Of a stretch of DNA of 64,000 nt, positions 13,001 to 24,344 are shown one piece after another (positions within the stretch are counted from its first letter, which is position 1; each line of letters begins with the position of its first letter). The notes under the pieces were generated by a model. It saw only the letters and a program-made list of their open reading frames with translations, was not told where the DNA came from and did no database searches. The position numbers and the translations under genes are program-made. Where the stretch lies: assembly GCA_002914845.1 (NCBI GenBank), contig JXTC01000174.1, positions 403,233 through 467,232 on the forward strand, given 5' to 3'. Origin of the DNA: Trema orientale (lineage: Eukaryota; Streptophyta; Magnoliopsida; Rosales; Cannabaceae).

Positions 13001-13403
13001 TCTTTCTTACTTTTCATTGAAGAAAAGAGAATTTATTAAGTTTTTTTGATAACGAAAAGGGGAAAAGGAGGCGACCAGCGTGGCAACCCTCTTTGGGCGT
13101 GATCATAGGAGCTCCAACCCCACTCAGGAATGTTCCCCAAGACCCTATCGGCCGGGTCGCCACCACCGGACGGTGGAGTGAGTCATCTGAACCCCAACCG
13201 AGCAACTAGTGGTAACGGCACCCGGGGGTAGAGGACCGGGCATGGGCTGGCAGGTAGGTACCCTCACATTTAAGACCCCCCGAAGGGGGTCACCCAGTTC
13301 GAACCCGGGACCTCATGCCCCCAGGAAACAACGACCACCACTAGGCCACTCACTCGGTGGTAGAGAATTTATTAAGTTTGGCCAATGAAAAGTAAGAAAG
13401 AAA
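13001..13403. repeat. Inverted repeat arms surrounding the SINE
   Basis: The left arm (about 13001-13019, CTTTCTTACTTTTCATTG) is the reverse complement of the right arm (about 13383-13403, CAATGAAAAGTAAGAAAG), with one mismatch over about 24 bp when extended. Before the SINE arrived the arms were separated by only about 40 bp, so the target was a hairpin-capable sequence. Confidence 0.7.
13044..13361 (-). mobile_element. tRNA-derived SINE with 18-bp target-site duplication
   Basis: On the minus strand an A box TGGCCTAGTGG (13338-13348) and B box GGTTCGAAC (13297-13305) sit about 35 bp apart, as in a polymerase III promoter from a tRNA. The element ends in a short A-run (at 13041-13047 on the minus strand). 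The direct repeat AGAGAATTTATTAAGTTT flanks it at 13026-13043 and 13362-13379, identical over 18 bases. The body is GC-rich in AT-rich surroundings. The identical duplications suggest a fairly recent insertion. Confidence 0.88.
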
Positions 13404-14519
13404 ATTTGGGTGACCATTCAGAGAGGAACAGTGTATGCGCATATTTATTTAATTAACTTCGGTGTCGTATTACAGAGTAATCGGAGTCCTGTATTTATAT
13501 CTATCTATGCTTCTATACTCTACTATCTATATAATAAGCAACGATCAAAAAGCAGCAGCTCCTCCATCGCAATTTTTTTATTTTTAAATTAACTTTGATG
13601 TCGTAGTACAAAATAATTAATCAGAGTTCTATATTTATATTTATATCTATATCTATTTATAATAAGCAACGATCCAAAAAGAAGCAGCTCCGTATTTTTT
13701 TTTTTGTCCTTGTTATCAACCACCATTCTCTTCTTTTTCCTTTGTTATTTTTTAGAGAAATTTAGGTGGATGATCAAAATTTTAAATTTGATTAAGTAGA
13801 TGTTTACTTTTAAAATTTTATAGCTAAGTGTCCAGATCTATATATTTTTACACTTGGTAGATACACATATCTACTAATTTTAATTACTGTACTGAAATGC
13901 ACTGGGTATATAATTTTTTATACTTGGTATATAAAATTTTACACTTGGTATATAAGCATATATACCGGACATTTTGCTATAACATTTGACAAAGGGACAT
14001 TTACTGAAATTGGGCCCAAAATTTGGTCACATTTCTAATTCATTAATTAGTATAAAAAAGTGTCATTAATTAGTATTTGTTCTTTCTCTTTTCCTTTCCT
14101 TTTAAACTTTGAAAAATAATTTATACTACCTACTTCGCCATGTGCACTTGCTATTTGACTTCTACTGAACGACCTAATTAGTCAAGTTCAACGACAAATT
14201 ATTTAAAAAAATTGCTAGTAAATTATTATATATTAGGATTCCAATATATTAAATATTACTACGTGTATGGAAAATATTATTTCTAAGTACAACTAATTAA
14301 CTCAAAATACTTTTTTTTTTATTAAGGAGAATTACTGTAATGTACTTAACACTAATCAAAAGTATACACTGTATATTCGACTCCTCTGCCTACCATTAAT
14401 ACTTTAGTATTGTCTTTTTGTTTCTTCTATGTTAAGCCATTTTAATGGTATTTTTAATCTATTGTATCATATTCTTAATTTCATTAGCAATAAAATTTTT
14501 AGGTAATGTAAATAAAAAA

Positions 14520-14641
14520 TCATTATTTCAATGTATTAATGAAATGGACATTTTGTGGAAGTTACTTCCCCTTTATAAAATCATTATTTCAATGTATTAA
14601 TGAAATGGACATTTTGTGGAAGTTACTTCTCCTTTATAAAT
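14520..14641. repeat. 61-bp tandem repeat, two copies
   Basis: Copy 1 is 14520-14580 and copy 2 is 14581-14641, with about two differences. Each contains CAATGTATTAATGAAATGGA and TTTTGTGGAAGTTACTTC. A more diverged relative lies near 15105-15175, where the flanking sequence is also similar, so an older duplication of about 600 bp preceded the 61-bp one. Confidence 0.9.
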
Positions 14642-15732
14642 TTTCTTTTGGTTTTGTCCTTACTCAATTTTTTTTTCCCATTACTTAGCTTCTCTCTTTT
14701 TATATTTACATGTCCTTTTTTTTGTTTTCTTGTCGTTGAATGAATTCTCTATTTTTTTTTTTTTTTCTAAAACGAATAAGAGTAAGTAATACGCTAGATT
14801 ATAATATGCGTTTACATAATAAAATATTATTTCTTAAGAATTAGTTATCAAGCAATAATAAGTTCTTTTCTTATGCTTAGCATTTCTAAAAATTACAATA
14901 TTGTCTATTCATCTTCTTCTTCTTCTATTTTTTCCTCATCTTCTTTTTTCTTTTTCTTTTTTGGAAGAAAGACCTTCTACCAGTTTTTTCTGCTTCTTTA
15001 TTTATTTACTTATTTATTTATTTTTCTTCTAAGAACTCATTTATCTATTTTTATCTAATGTATCGTACTTTTACTTTCATTAACAATACATTTTTAATTA
15101 AGGGATAACAATTATGTTTTTCAATGAATCAATAAAATGGTAGTTTTGTGGAAATAATTTTACTTTTGTGAAATTGTCATATCTTTATTTTTTTTTTTCG
15201 CATTTCTTTTCAAGAAAATCATTTTGCTGCTCATCCCTTTTTTATTATTGCTTTAAATTTAGATGGTCTATTTTTTCCTTTTTTTTTTTATCTTAATACA
15301 TTTATATACTTGATAAATATTTAGAATAGATCTTCTGTATTTAAAATATTAATCATACATAATTCCACTCACAAATAAAATATAATAATATTATTCAGCA
15401 TTTAAAAACACACGATATGGGTAAGAAGTGCTTTAGGCATGTCCAAAAACTAGTATATAAAAAGACAAAGAGCATTAATTAGGCCCCACCTATAAAAAAA
15501 AAAAAAAGGCCTTAATGACCTTGTTAGATGCAAGTAAATTGGTGACATCTCTTTGTAATTCTTAGGATGAGGTATCACATACTTTACCATTTACTATACA
15601 ATATTTGACACATAACTATCTATAGTCATGCTTACTACTCCATAATGAGAATAAGTGGAAAGAGAAAAAAATGAATGAGAATAAAAAACAATGAGAGAAA
15701 TGTTATGATTCTCTTTCATATGTAACTAATTA

Positions 15733-16433
15733 TAAGGGTATTCAAAATCCACACAATCCAATCTAATCCGTACGATCTAACCTAATCTAATTCGTATTGT
15801 GCAGATTAGATTGGATCCAAAAATTGAAATCCACACTTCTCTATATCAGATACTTTTCTTACTTTGAAAAGTAACGATCCAATCTTATCCACACTTAATA
15901 TGTATATTTATATTTTTAATTTATATTATTTATATATTTTTCTTATAATCAATAAACATTATAAAATATTTCATTGGTTACAGTTTATAAGTGTAAAATT
16001 TTTATTATCCAACGTACACATATGATTATTACTTTTCAAATTACAAAAAAAAAACCCTTAGGCCTAAATGTATTTGATCGTTTATTTTGTGAACATATGG
16101 AACTTATTTAATAGTTGGGGTTTAAATTAAGTTCAATTTTAGATTTTACTAGATTGTATTTAGTTTTATATGTATATATGATCAGTAATCGGCCAAATTT
16201 ATAAAAAGACTCAAATTCGTGCTTAAAAGACATAAACTAAAACAAAATATAGATATGAAGCCCAATTGTAAGAGTTTATTTATTAGCCCAAGTAACCACA
16301 CATTTGCGGATTAGATTAGATTGGTTTACATATTTTATCCAGTTTGGATTGGATAATAAATCTTAAATTCGTATATAGCGCGGATCAGATAAATATACTA
16401 AAAAAATACAAATTTAATCGGATGAACACCCCC
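15733..16433. mobile_element. hAT-like non-autonomous element
   Basis: About 700 bp between direct repeats AACTAATTA (15724-15732 and 16434-16442). The left terminus TAAGGGTATTCA and the right terminus (GGGGGTGTTCA on the minus strand) are imperfect inverted repeats resembling plant hAT ends, for which an 8-bp duplication is expected. The subterminal regions are packed with ATCCAATCTAATCC-like repeats on opposite strands, as in transposase-binding regions. There is no transposase ORF. Confidence 0.7.
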
Positions 16434-16889
16434 AACTAATTAGATATGTAAACACACGAATCAATTTCCTTTTCTTTTTTCCATTCCTCTCCATTAGTGT
16501 TTAGTAAATATGCCCTGTATCTCTTGCAATGACTTACATTTTTATCTGGCTCTTGCTACTTTATGTGCTTTGAGATAAAGCTTCTATAATCCAACCCTGA
16601 CAAGTGGTAAAATAATCTTTGTTTTTTCGATGATGTAGCACAAATTCTTTGATGACACAGCCTTATAATTGGTAGTTTTTCAATTAGAAATTAACACTTG
16701 TTTTGGATGTCAAAATTCTCATCTATTTGATATAATTTTGACAATATCACATTGGTTACCTATATGTATAACTACCACATTATTTTGTGACATAAAATAC
16801 TAATCATAAAAGAAAAAAAGAAAAAAAAAATTCTCACCTTTTCAAAAAAGACAAAAAAAATTCTCACATCCCAAAACAAAAATAAGGAC

Positions 16890-17205
16890 AAATCAAAGCA
16901 CACATTTGGCTTGTGAATAGAGATTATGTATAGAGAAAGACTGAATACTGAGAGCGAAAGAGAGAGAAAGGAGAGAGGGGAGGGAGACACCAAGATGGGA
17001 ATGGGATTCATTCATTTCATATTCATGATACGTGTAACTGTGTAAGGAGAGCCGCTGATTAAGCCAAGCCCCACCCACTGAGCTCACCCAACACCCCATG
17101 ACCCCTTTTCTTTTTGTTGTCTTTTTCTCTGCTTTAATTAATACAAAAAGTCTGAGAGGCCAAGCTGGTCAGCCAGAGGTGATCTTAAGTGGAGACGTAG
17201 AGTGC
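16890..17205. repeat. Duplicated upstream block, unit 1 copy
   Basis: Matches 20910-21190, which lies directly upstream of DUF599 copy 2. Shared landmarks include AAAGCACACATTTGGCTTGTGA, GGAGAGCCGCTGATTAAGCC, TAGCTCACCCAACACC-like sequence and AGTGGAGACGTAGAG. It was probably promoter or 5' flank of the ancestral DUF599 gene, now stranded 5.6 kb from copy 1. Confidence 0.75.
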
Positions 17206-17239
17206 TTCTTATGTAGGTGGTCATCATAGCTAATTTTTA

Positions 17240-18922
17240 TTACTATGCATTTCAAAGTTCTGATGAATGTTTTGTTGTTGTAAGGTTCCTGCACTTGAAC
17301 AAGCTCCTCCAGTTCCAGTCCAGGGCATTCCTTTTTTTTTTTTTCCTTTTATTATTATTAAATAAATATAGCACAGAAGATCACTGGAGTTTTGGTTATA
17401 ACCGGTCCTAATACTGGGGGTAAAACTATTTGCTTTAAAAGAGACTAAAGGATTGGCCGCTCTGATGGCAAAATCAGGTAATTCTTACATTTCCTTTCTC
17501 TTGTCTGGTTCTTGTTGCTCATGCAATTTGGAATGTCTCAGAATTTGATACCTAAGATTTCTGATATGAAGCTTTATTACATTATCCCTTATCAATATGA
17601 AACAAATAAGCACCATCAACCTTACATATATATATGCCTGTGGTCAGAGGACGTGGCGAAGATAAGTGTTAGGAATATTCTAATTCAGTTTCTTCTTATA
17701 AGATAGTTATTTCATAATTTACTTTATGTTGGTTTTTGTTTTAGTTTTCTGCCTTATTCTAAATGTATAAGCATTACAAGCATCATTCGGTTCTTTTTTA
17801 CTTTGGCTTTTTTGTCCCTGCATTTATTCCAGCATCTTATTTGTGCGGTGTTGATATAAATCCTTTTTTTTCCCCCTTATAAGAAAATGAATTTTCTTCC
17901 TCTTTGTCTTGATTTAAGTGGCTCAATCGATTTAACAGATACCAGATGTTGTAGGATATTGTTTCAATTCTCTTAATAAAGCTCATTATATGCCTTGACT
18001 TTCACGTGCTATTATTTTTTGAGCGCAGATTATACTCCATATGGAAAGGTTAAAGCAAGAATATCAAGTACTAGAGCTTTTAGATGAAAGCCAGCATCGT
18101 CTGATGTGAGTTTTTCATTTTTCATTTTTCATTTTTTTTTTATTTTACGAAATAAATAAGTTAATCATGTACTCAGTAATTTCATAGTATTAGATATTGT
18201 GGTGCTGTAGGCACTCCACTATTACGACAAAACATAATAGTTTGAGGTCCTATCTCCAAAGGAAATTAAGAGAATAAAATTATGTAACTTTACTGCAAAT
18301 TATATTAGTGATCATAATGTTTAATGCCTAAAAATGATCACCTTTATCTCATATTTGTAACAATAGGCTCTCAAGGGATCTTTATGCAAAACTTTTTGTC
18401 GCCAAAGGAAGATCATCAAACACTCTGCAGAGCAAGATGCGTGCAATAACTGAGGCTGCGTCCATGGCTCGTTCTAACCTTCACAAGAAAGTTCGACAAA
18501 ACACTTCTTCGAATGTTCCTCCTGTGGCTTACAAGAATCCACCTTCTGCCACTGAAGACGTCAAGTAATCACCATCCAGTAACAAGGAAACAAGGACTTA
18601 GGAAGATATAGTGAGAGATTCTGCCAACTTAGGATTAATAAAGTGTATGCATATTATATATGCACATATATAATATGCTTGTTAGAGGACTTTTAGCAGT
18701 TTTTCCAAATTCTAATAGATTATGGTTGTTATGTCTTAATCGTCTAACTTGATTCACCTTTTCGGGAAAAATCCAAGCCCCCTAAATGTTGGTGACGTGG
18801 TACATGTTCGTTCCCTTGGAAAGAAAGGGACAGTTCTAAAAGTGGATCCGTTTAAAGAAGAGCTTTTAGTTCAAGATGGTAATATGAAGTTGAAATTGAA
18901 ACTGACTGATGTTGAGACGTAA
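17240..18922 (+). pseudogene. MutS2 pseudogene: exon 10 and exons 16-18 remnants
   Basis: A truncated second copy of the 3' half of the MutS2-type gene. The exon 10 remnant (about 17283-17478) keeps GPNTGGKT but has an inserted T/A-rich stretch and a frameshift right after the Walker A codons. The piece equivalent to mid-exon 11 through intron 15 is deleted (17605-17700), so Walker B and the H-loop are gone. The exon 16 remnant begins at 18029. Exon 17 (from 18367) has frameshifts, an internal deletion and an in-frame stop after GACGTCAAG. Exon 18 (about 18770-18922) is nearly identical to the functional exon. There is no 5' half, so no MutS2 protein can be made. Confidence 0.9.
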
Positions 18923-19827
18923 CCCGCACTGATTTGTGCAAATAAAGATGCAATGTTCACATTGGCAGGCATTTTCTCTCATTTTTCAAGTATCACTTAT
19001 CTAATTTAATTTGACATCTTAGTGATGAGTTTTATACGTGTTAAAAACTCATCAACCAATATATTGACCAATCTTACTGGCCCTGAAAAAAATGAATAAG
19101 AAATGAAATAGAAACCTAGATTTGAAAAGAAAGTTGCGAGAAAGTCAACTCCATCTATGAGCACAGTGGTCTTGCCAATGCATGAACCTTGAGGAACCTT
19201 TTCACATTTTTTATGTTGAGAATATACATTTGTTAGGTAATTTCCACCATCTCATGCCTTGCGAGCTAAATCAACACTAATCTCTTGAGGAAGAATTTCA
19301 ATTTTATTTCTTTCCAAAATTTAACCACTATAATTATCACTGGAAAATAGCCAAGGAACCTCTTTGGTGCTTAGTACTTTTGTGCCGCCAAATTATATTC
19401 GAGATGGCGAAGACATGAAAGTGACTCATATGGTATATGCTTTGACTTTTTACCTCTGATGCTACCCGCTAAACAACGTGAACAAGAAAAAAACTATTAA
19501 CAAAGCTGACAAAATTGCTTTTTTGCCCTAGTGGGAAAATAGTATTTTCTAATGGTGCAAGAACGTGCCATTTTATAACAATATTATAAGGAACCAATAT
19601 AATTGAACCCACTGTGTTAAAAAGATTCAAGATGATACTTTTATTTAATATTGGGTTAGTACAACTACATTCAAACGAGTAGTGCAACTCAATTCAACTT
19701 GGATTGAATCTGAATTGCAACAGATTACAGATATCCTTTATGGCTATCCTAATTAAATGCTATTTATTCTGAGGAGGCCCCAAGAAGTTGGCCGATCAAT
19801 TCATGAGGCTGTGGACTGACCAAAACA

Positions 19828-20804
19828 TCAATTTGGTTTGCCAAGTTCCACATCTTTCGGGTAATCATCATCGGAAACCCCAGCAACCCACCCACATTCA
19901 AATGTAACATCCAAGAAATAGAGCAAGCAAACCAAAACAATGGAGGAAACAAACATGAAAATTGGCCCAAAGATCCATAAGAACAGAGGGAAAGAGAAGT
20001 AGAAAGCTCGCAAGCCTAGAGACCAGAAAAAGCTTCCCCTGTTCACACTTCTGGCCACAAACTCAACTGTGAGCTGGTGATGGTCATGGTCTTGGGATAT
20101 CTTCTTGAATGGCACGTTGATTAGAATGCTTGCATGGCTATAGTACCTGTGATTTAAAACAAGGTATATGTAATTGGATTGGATAGACTGATACCAAGTT
20201 ACTTAGATCAAATACATATTTCGCAGAAAGCAAATAATCAAAGTATAACAACATAGTTTCTCCTGACAATACCTTATAGACTGCACGTTGAATAGGAAGG
20301 CCACTAAAAAACAAGCCAATATGCAAAAGTACTTGACAGAGTAGCTGGACTCGCTTCGGTCTCCGAAGGCGAAAAACTCAGCTTTGCCTTTGCTTCCGCT
20401 GGTCATCAACACGGCGATGAGAGAGCTCAGCATGATAGCCATCGAGGCCAAAAGGGTCGACGCCATTATGTTGTTTCTCAGCGTCTGGACAGAAAGAACT
20501 CCGTTCTTGGACACATCCTGCACAACGGGAAGCAGGCAAAACGACATGTCGTTTAGAGCTATGCATGCATATACATAATATGTATGTAAGATACAAAAAC
20601 GATAAAACCGAGGAAAAGGGACTCGGCTAGTCTTGTGTTTACCTCCATCATAGCGCGGACCCAGAAACGGCGGTTGATGGCATTCACGCCGATGACGGTC
20701 TTGGTGGGGTGCTTCATAACTCGGTAGAGAAGCCAGCCATGGTAACCCACCATAGCCAGGAGCCCTGGTGGGACTAACATGTAATCAAGAACCCTTTTCT
20801 CCAT
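19828..20804 (-). CDS. DUF599 family membrane protein, copy 2 (241 aa)
   Basis: Exons in transcript order: 20804-20643, 20517-20273, 20146-19828, with the same three-exon structure and phases as copy 1. One codon is gained in exon 2 (SSLIAVLM against SSVTVLM). The hydrophobic segments and the conserved FWVRAMME and VQTLRNNIMASTLLASMAIM blocks are intact. All splice sites are canonical and no stop interrupts it, so it is probably functional. Changes against copy 1 cluster in the extracytoplasmic-looking loop after residue 93 and in the last hydrophobic segment. This copy keeps the ancestral 5' flank (20910-21190), so it is the better candidate for the original expression pattern. Confidence 0.9.
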
Positions 20805-21190
20805 TTTCCTTTTTCTTTGAGAGGAAAGCCAAGAAAGAGAAACCAAAGTTTGATATTTAGTCTCGATTCTATTGCGTGGACTCAGAAAAAAGTGGTTTAA
20901 AAAACAAAACAAAGCACACACTTGGCTTGTGAAGAGAGATTATAATATAGGGAATGCGGAGAGCGACAGAGAATGAGAGAGCGAGACACCAAAATGGGAT
21001 TCATACGTGTAAGGAGAGCCGCTGATTAAGCCACGCCCACCCACTTAGCTCACCCAACACCCATGACGGCCTGACCCCCTTTTATTTTTGCTGTCTTTTT
21101 CTCTGTTGAGTTAAAATTAAAACACAAAATCTAAGGGGGCAAGCTGGTCAGCCTGAGGTCTGTTAAGTGGAGACGTAGAGAACTTTTATT

Positions 21191-23699
21191 GGGCTTGTAA
21201 CGCCCACGCCCACGCCCACGCCCACTTCGGAAAGTGATTACTTCATAAAAATTAATCCATAGTCGCAATACAGTAAAGCACCATGACTTAAACACTTTGT
21301 AACAGAACCTTCCCATGCAAGTTCCTGCCTTTCCCTCGTGCTATTTGATCTAAGACGTACCAATTTGTAGTGGGACTTCCATTAATACAATGCATGAACT
21401 TTTTTGCTTGTTGGTTTCGTTTAAAACAGAATACTAGTCTCTGTTCAAAAGGCCGAGTTTCATGGAACTTTCAGCGCATAATTGGCCAGAATTCGTTCCC
21501 CAAATCTAGTTTCTGATAGGGCCCAGAGACGATTATAGTAATCTCGTTGGCCTGGACGAGAACTAATGGTCATCTCTCTACATTGTCATTAGACTTACGA
21601 GGCAGACCTTCCCGCATGGTTGATGCATATACAATTTACATGTCCTAGCTAAAAAACAATACCTTCAATGTTACAGTATTAGTGTTCATTTCGACAGCAA
21701 TAACATTACAATAAGGTTTAAGTACGGATGTTCCCTGGTAAGCTGTCCTTACTAGTTTGGCTAATTGGTACGAATTAGAGCTCTTATATACTCGAAAGAG
21801 CAAGCCATAACAATTTAAAAAGTTTCTTCTTTTTCTCATCATAAATTTGGTGAAGAAAAGGGGGTGATGGCAGGGGAGGGAAGATGGGATAAAAGCAGTG
21901 GAGCCTTGTCTTAGCTGTCAAGGAGATGTTAAACATATAATATAGTTCAGAACACGGAGTACATTCCCAAGAAGCGGAAAAATCCATGCAGGAATATGCT
22001 CTTCGGGCTAAAACATCCCTTCTTTTCTTATTGATGATACCCGTACAGTAATAATATATATGACCATAAATAGGCAGAACTCAGAAACATAGCGAACTTC
22101 CTGAACTGATACTTCCTTTCCAAACCTTTTCTAATCTTTCCAGATGAGCACAAAAGGTGAATGGTTTGGCTATTTGCTGCCTTCCGGAGGCAAAAAGTGC
22201 CACGAAGGGAGCTTGTCAGTTGTCAATTCCCTAAGTTGAATACTGTCGTAAAAGAGACTCCCCACCAGTCTGCTATATGTACATCTTATACTCAAAAGGG
22301 CTTCCCAACAAGTCAAACCATCATACTTTCAGGAAGAAGAGGAAAAAAAAAAAAAAAATCAAAAACATCATAGTTGGAGACTTGGAGTAGCCAGACATGT
22401 CTACATTTTGTATCAAGCTATAATCCCTAAAATGCAATGCATGTAAAGTCCCTTTTACAATGCCTCAACACTCGTCAGTTATATTCAAATAATGCCATCA
22501 AATAAAGTCATCTTTAGTTAAAAGTGTATTAATCTCAGTAGCAAAAACAATTTCTCCAGCTCTGGAACACACAATTGAAAGACAGAGACCAGACACTCGT
22601 TAAGCATAAACAACTATTTTATGAGGACCTAAATTGCTCATTAGTCATTCCAAAAAAAAAAGAAGAACAAGACCATATTAATGTTCTCTGTGAGTTTTGT
22701 CATGCCATAATCATCATTAAGGTTAAATATGCTCACTCCAACTAAGCAATAAGCATGACGAGTAGACAAAAAGAAGCAAACTTGAAGTAGGACAATAATC
22801 CCTCTTGTATGATCAATAATGAAAAGAAGGGATCAAGACATGTCACATTACATTACCAAAACTCTAAGCACAAAGCATTTGTTTACAAAATATAGCGTGA
22901 AAACTATATATCAGCTCAGTCTATCAATACAGTCTAGGATAGAAGTAATTAAGCAAAATTAACCCAAAAAGGGGGGAAAAAAATATAAAAGGGATAGAGT
23001 ACTTCCAACCACAAGTTTTCTTACTCTGGTGATCTTCATATCTGACTTCCTCATACTTGGAAAACACCACTATTTACATGGCCTGGATGCTTATAATGAA
23101 AACACAGCTGAAGTTGTCACACTTTTCACCTTTGTAATAGCAGAACAATCTTTTGGGTTCTTCTCCCTTGAGGCAAAACAAAGAGAGGGAAAAAAAAGAG
23201 CAAAAAAAAAAAAAAAAAAGGAGGAGGGCAAAAGAAAACAAAAAGAGAAAGCAGAAAAAGAAAAAGAAAAAGAAGAAGAAGAGACCCAACATTTTTCAAA
23301 GCTTAGGAACCAAACACAGACAAGAAAATTAAAGACGAAAAAACATCCCAAAAAAAAAAAAAGACTTTACCTTGGAAATGACCCAACTGTCGAAAATGCT
23401 ATCTTTTCAATCCCCAATTGTTTCCGGGCCCAATTTCAATGGGATCATCGCCATGCCGAATCTCCACGGTTCAATTTGATCTTACTCCAGACCAAACCCT
23501 AATCTTAAAGAAAAAAAAAATTTTACATCTTCATGAATGAAATTCGATTACCACTCAAACGAATTTCGACATAATGATCGAAAAACCAAGCATCGATCTC
23601 CGAGATCCACCGGAATTCTCTTCAACTAGCCCCAAACGCAGCCACGCAGGAACGACGACGACGAATTTACCGTCCAAATTTCTGAGAGGACGAAGCCCT
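21191..23699. other. No supported gene; possible minus-strand transcript with small exons
   Basis: No long ORF. A GCCCAC hexamer repeat occupies 21201-21225. On the minus strand, reading from the TGGGCC cluster at 23700-23780, there are several very short ORFs and a plausible donor AAG/GTAAAG near 23378. A possible small exon lies near 23019-23050, with donor CCAGA/GTAAGA. This could be a gene with a long intron and tiny exons or a non-coding RNA. I recognise no protein or microRNA in it. Confidence 0.3.
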
Positions 23700-23780
23700 A
23701 AAGCCCAAACAAAGAGTTCCAAAGGTATTGGGCCCAAAGCCCAAGACGGTTTGGTTCCGAGTTTTGGGCCAGTTAGGCCG
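23700..23780. promoter_or_regulatory. Cluster of TGGGCC/AGCCCA (site II-like) motifs
   Basis: Five GCCCA/TGGGC-type motifs in 80 bp (AAAGCCCAAA, TTGGGCCCAA, AAAGCCCAAG, TTTGGGCCAG, TTAGGCC). In plants this density is typical of core promoters of housekeeping, ribosomal or mitochondrial-protein genes bound by TCP factors. It lies about 550 bp upstream of the TATA box of the plus-strand gene, so a separate minus-strand transcript is the better candidate target. Confidence 0.55.
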
Positions 23781-24336
23781 GTCCGTATAAAGGAACGGAA
23801 GCGACAATAACGGTAGCAGATACACGTGGCGAGTGTGGAGTGGAGGATACGCATACGAAAGTCATAGAGAGAGAGAAGGAGAGCGTTTGAATCGTTTAAA
23901 AAAAAAAAAAACGAAAAGAGAGAGAGAAACGTTGGGATGGGACACGTGATAGTGAATAAAAGCTCCGTCTCACTCGCTTTCGCTTTTATTTAAAATAATA
24001 ATAATAACATTACTATAATTAAAAAAAAATGTGACGATAAATAAATAATAATAAAAAATAGAATATAAAGTTAGTAAGAAATATCCAACGACATGATGGG
24101 AAAGTAAGGTAAGGGAGGGGAGGAGTATACGTGGGGGATTATCCAGTATTGTAGGTGAAGTTGCTAATATAGTTTTTTCAAAAAGTCTAAGTCACTGTGG
24201 AGTGTGAACGGGGCCTTATTTCCCAATTTACCCCCAGGGGATTGGGAGTGGAGAGGGTGTCTAAAATGGTAACTTAAGTGAAGGTGGGAGGAGGGGAATG
24301 GCTCGTCGTCAACTCCCACTAAGACCCATATTGTTC

Positions 24337-24344
24337 TATAAATA
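24337..24344 (+). promoter_or_regulatory. TATA box (TATAAATA) for the Cys/His-rich protein gene
   Basis: Canonical TATAAATA followed about 30 bp later by a pyrimidine-rich start region, then a GA microsatellite (24423-24448) in the presumed 5' UTR. A 5' UTR intron is likely: donor CAGAG/GTATGT at 24537, acceptor TTGTAG ending at 24995. Confidence 0.7.

Larger units (their letters stand above)
11345..16870. other. Unit-1-specific extra DNA upstream of DUF599 copy 1 (about 5.5 kb)
   Basis: Absent from duplicate unit 2, where the corresponding flanks are joined directly (about 20880-20915). It is AT-rich with no credible gene. It contains a SINE, a 61-bp tandem repeat, a hAT-like element and a GACCCGACC-rich stretch at 12480-12990. 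I could not find a single terminal repeat pair bounding the whole block. It may therefore be one large decayed insertion or several accumulated ones, or sequence deleted from unit 2. Confidence 0.65.
6355..17205. repeat. Tandem segmental duplication, unit 1
   Basis: From MutS2 intron 9 (AAAGTTCTGATGAATGTTTT near 6370) through the MutS2 3' end, DUF599 copy 1 and the block 16890-17205, the sequence is matched in order by unit 2 (17240-21190). Unit 1 alone contains the stretch 11345-16870 and MutS2 exons 11-15 in full. The join between units is around 17205-17240. Confidence 0.8.
17240..21190. repeat. Tandem segmental duplication, unit 2
   Basis: Direct-orientation copy of 6355-17205 lacking the 5.5 kb block and about 1.2 kb of MutS2. 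The order (MutS2 remnant +, DUF599 -, upstream block) is the same as in unit 1. Confidence 0.8.

Noticed and set aside
23029..23502. 157-aa plus-strand ORF, very Lys-rich
   Set aside because: The Lys comes from purine-rich simple sequence (AAAAAG, GAAGAA runs); no conserved block, and better explained as UTR or intron of another transcript.
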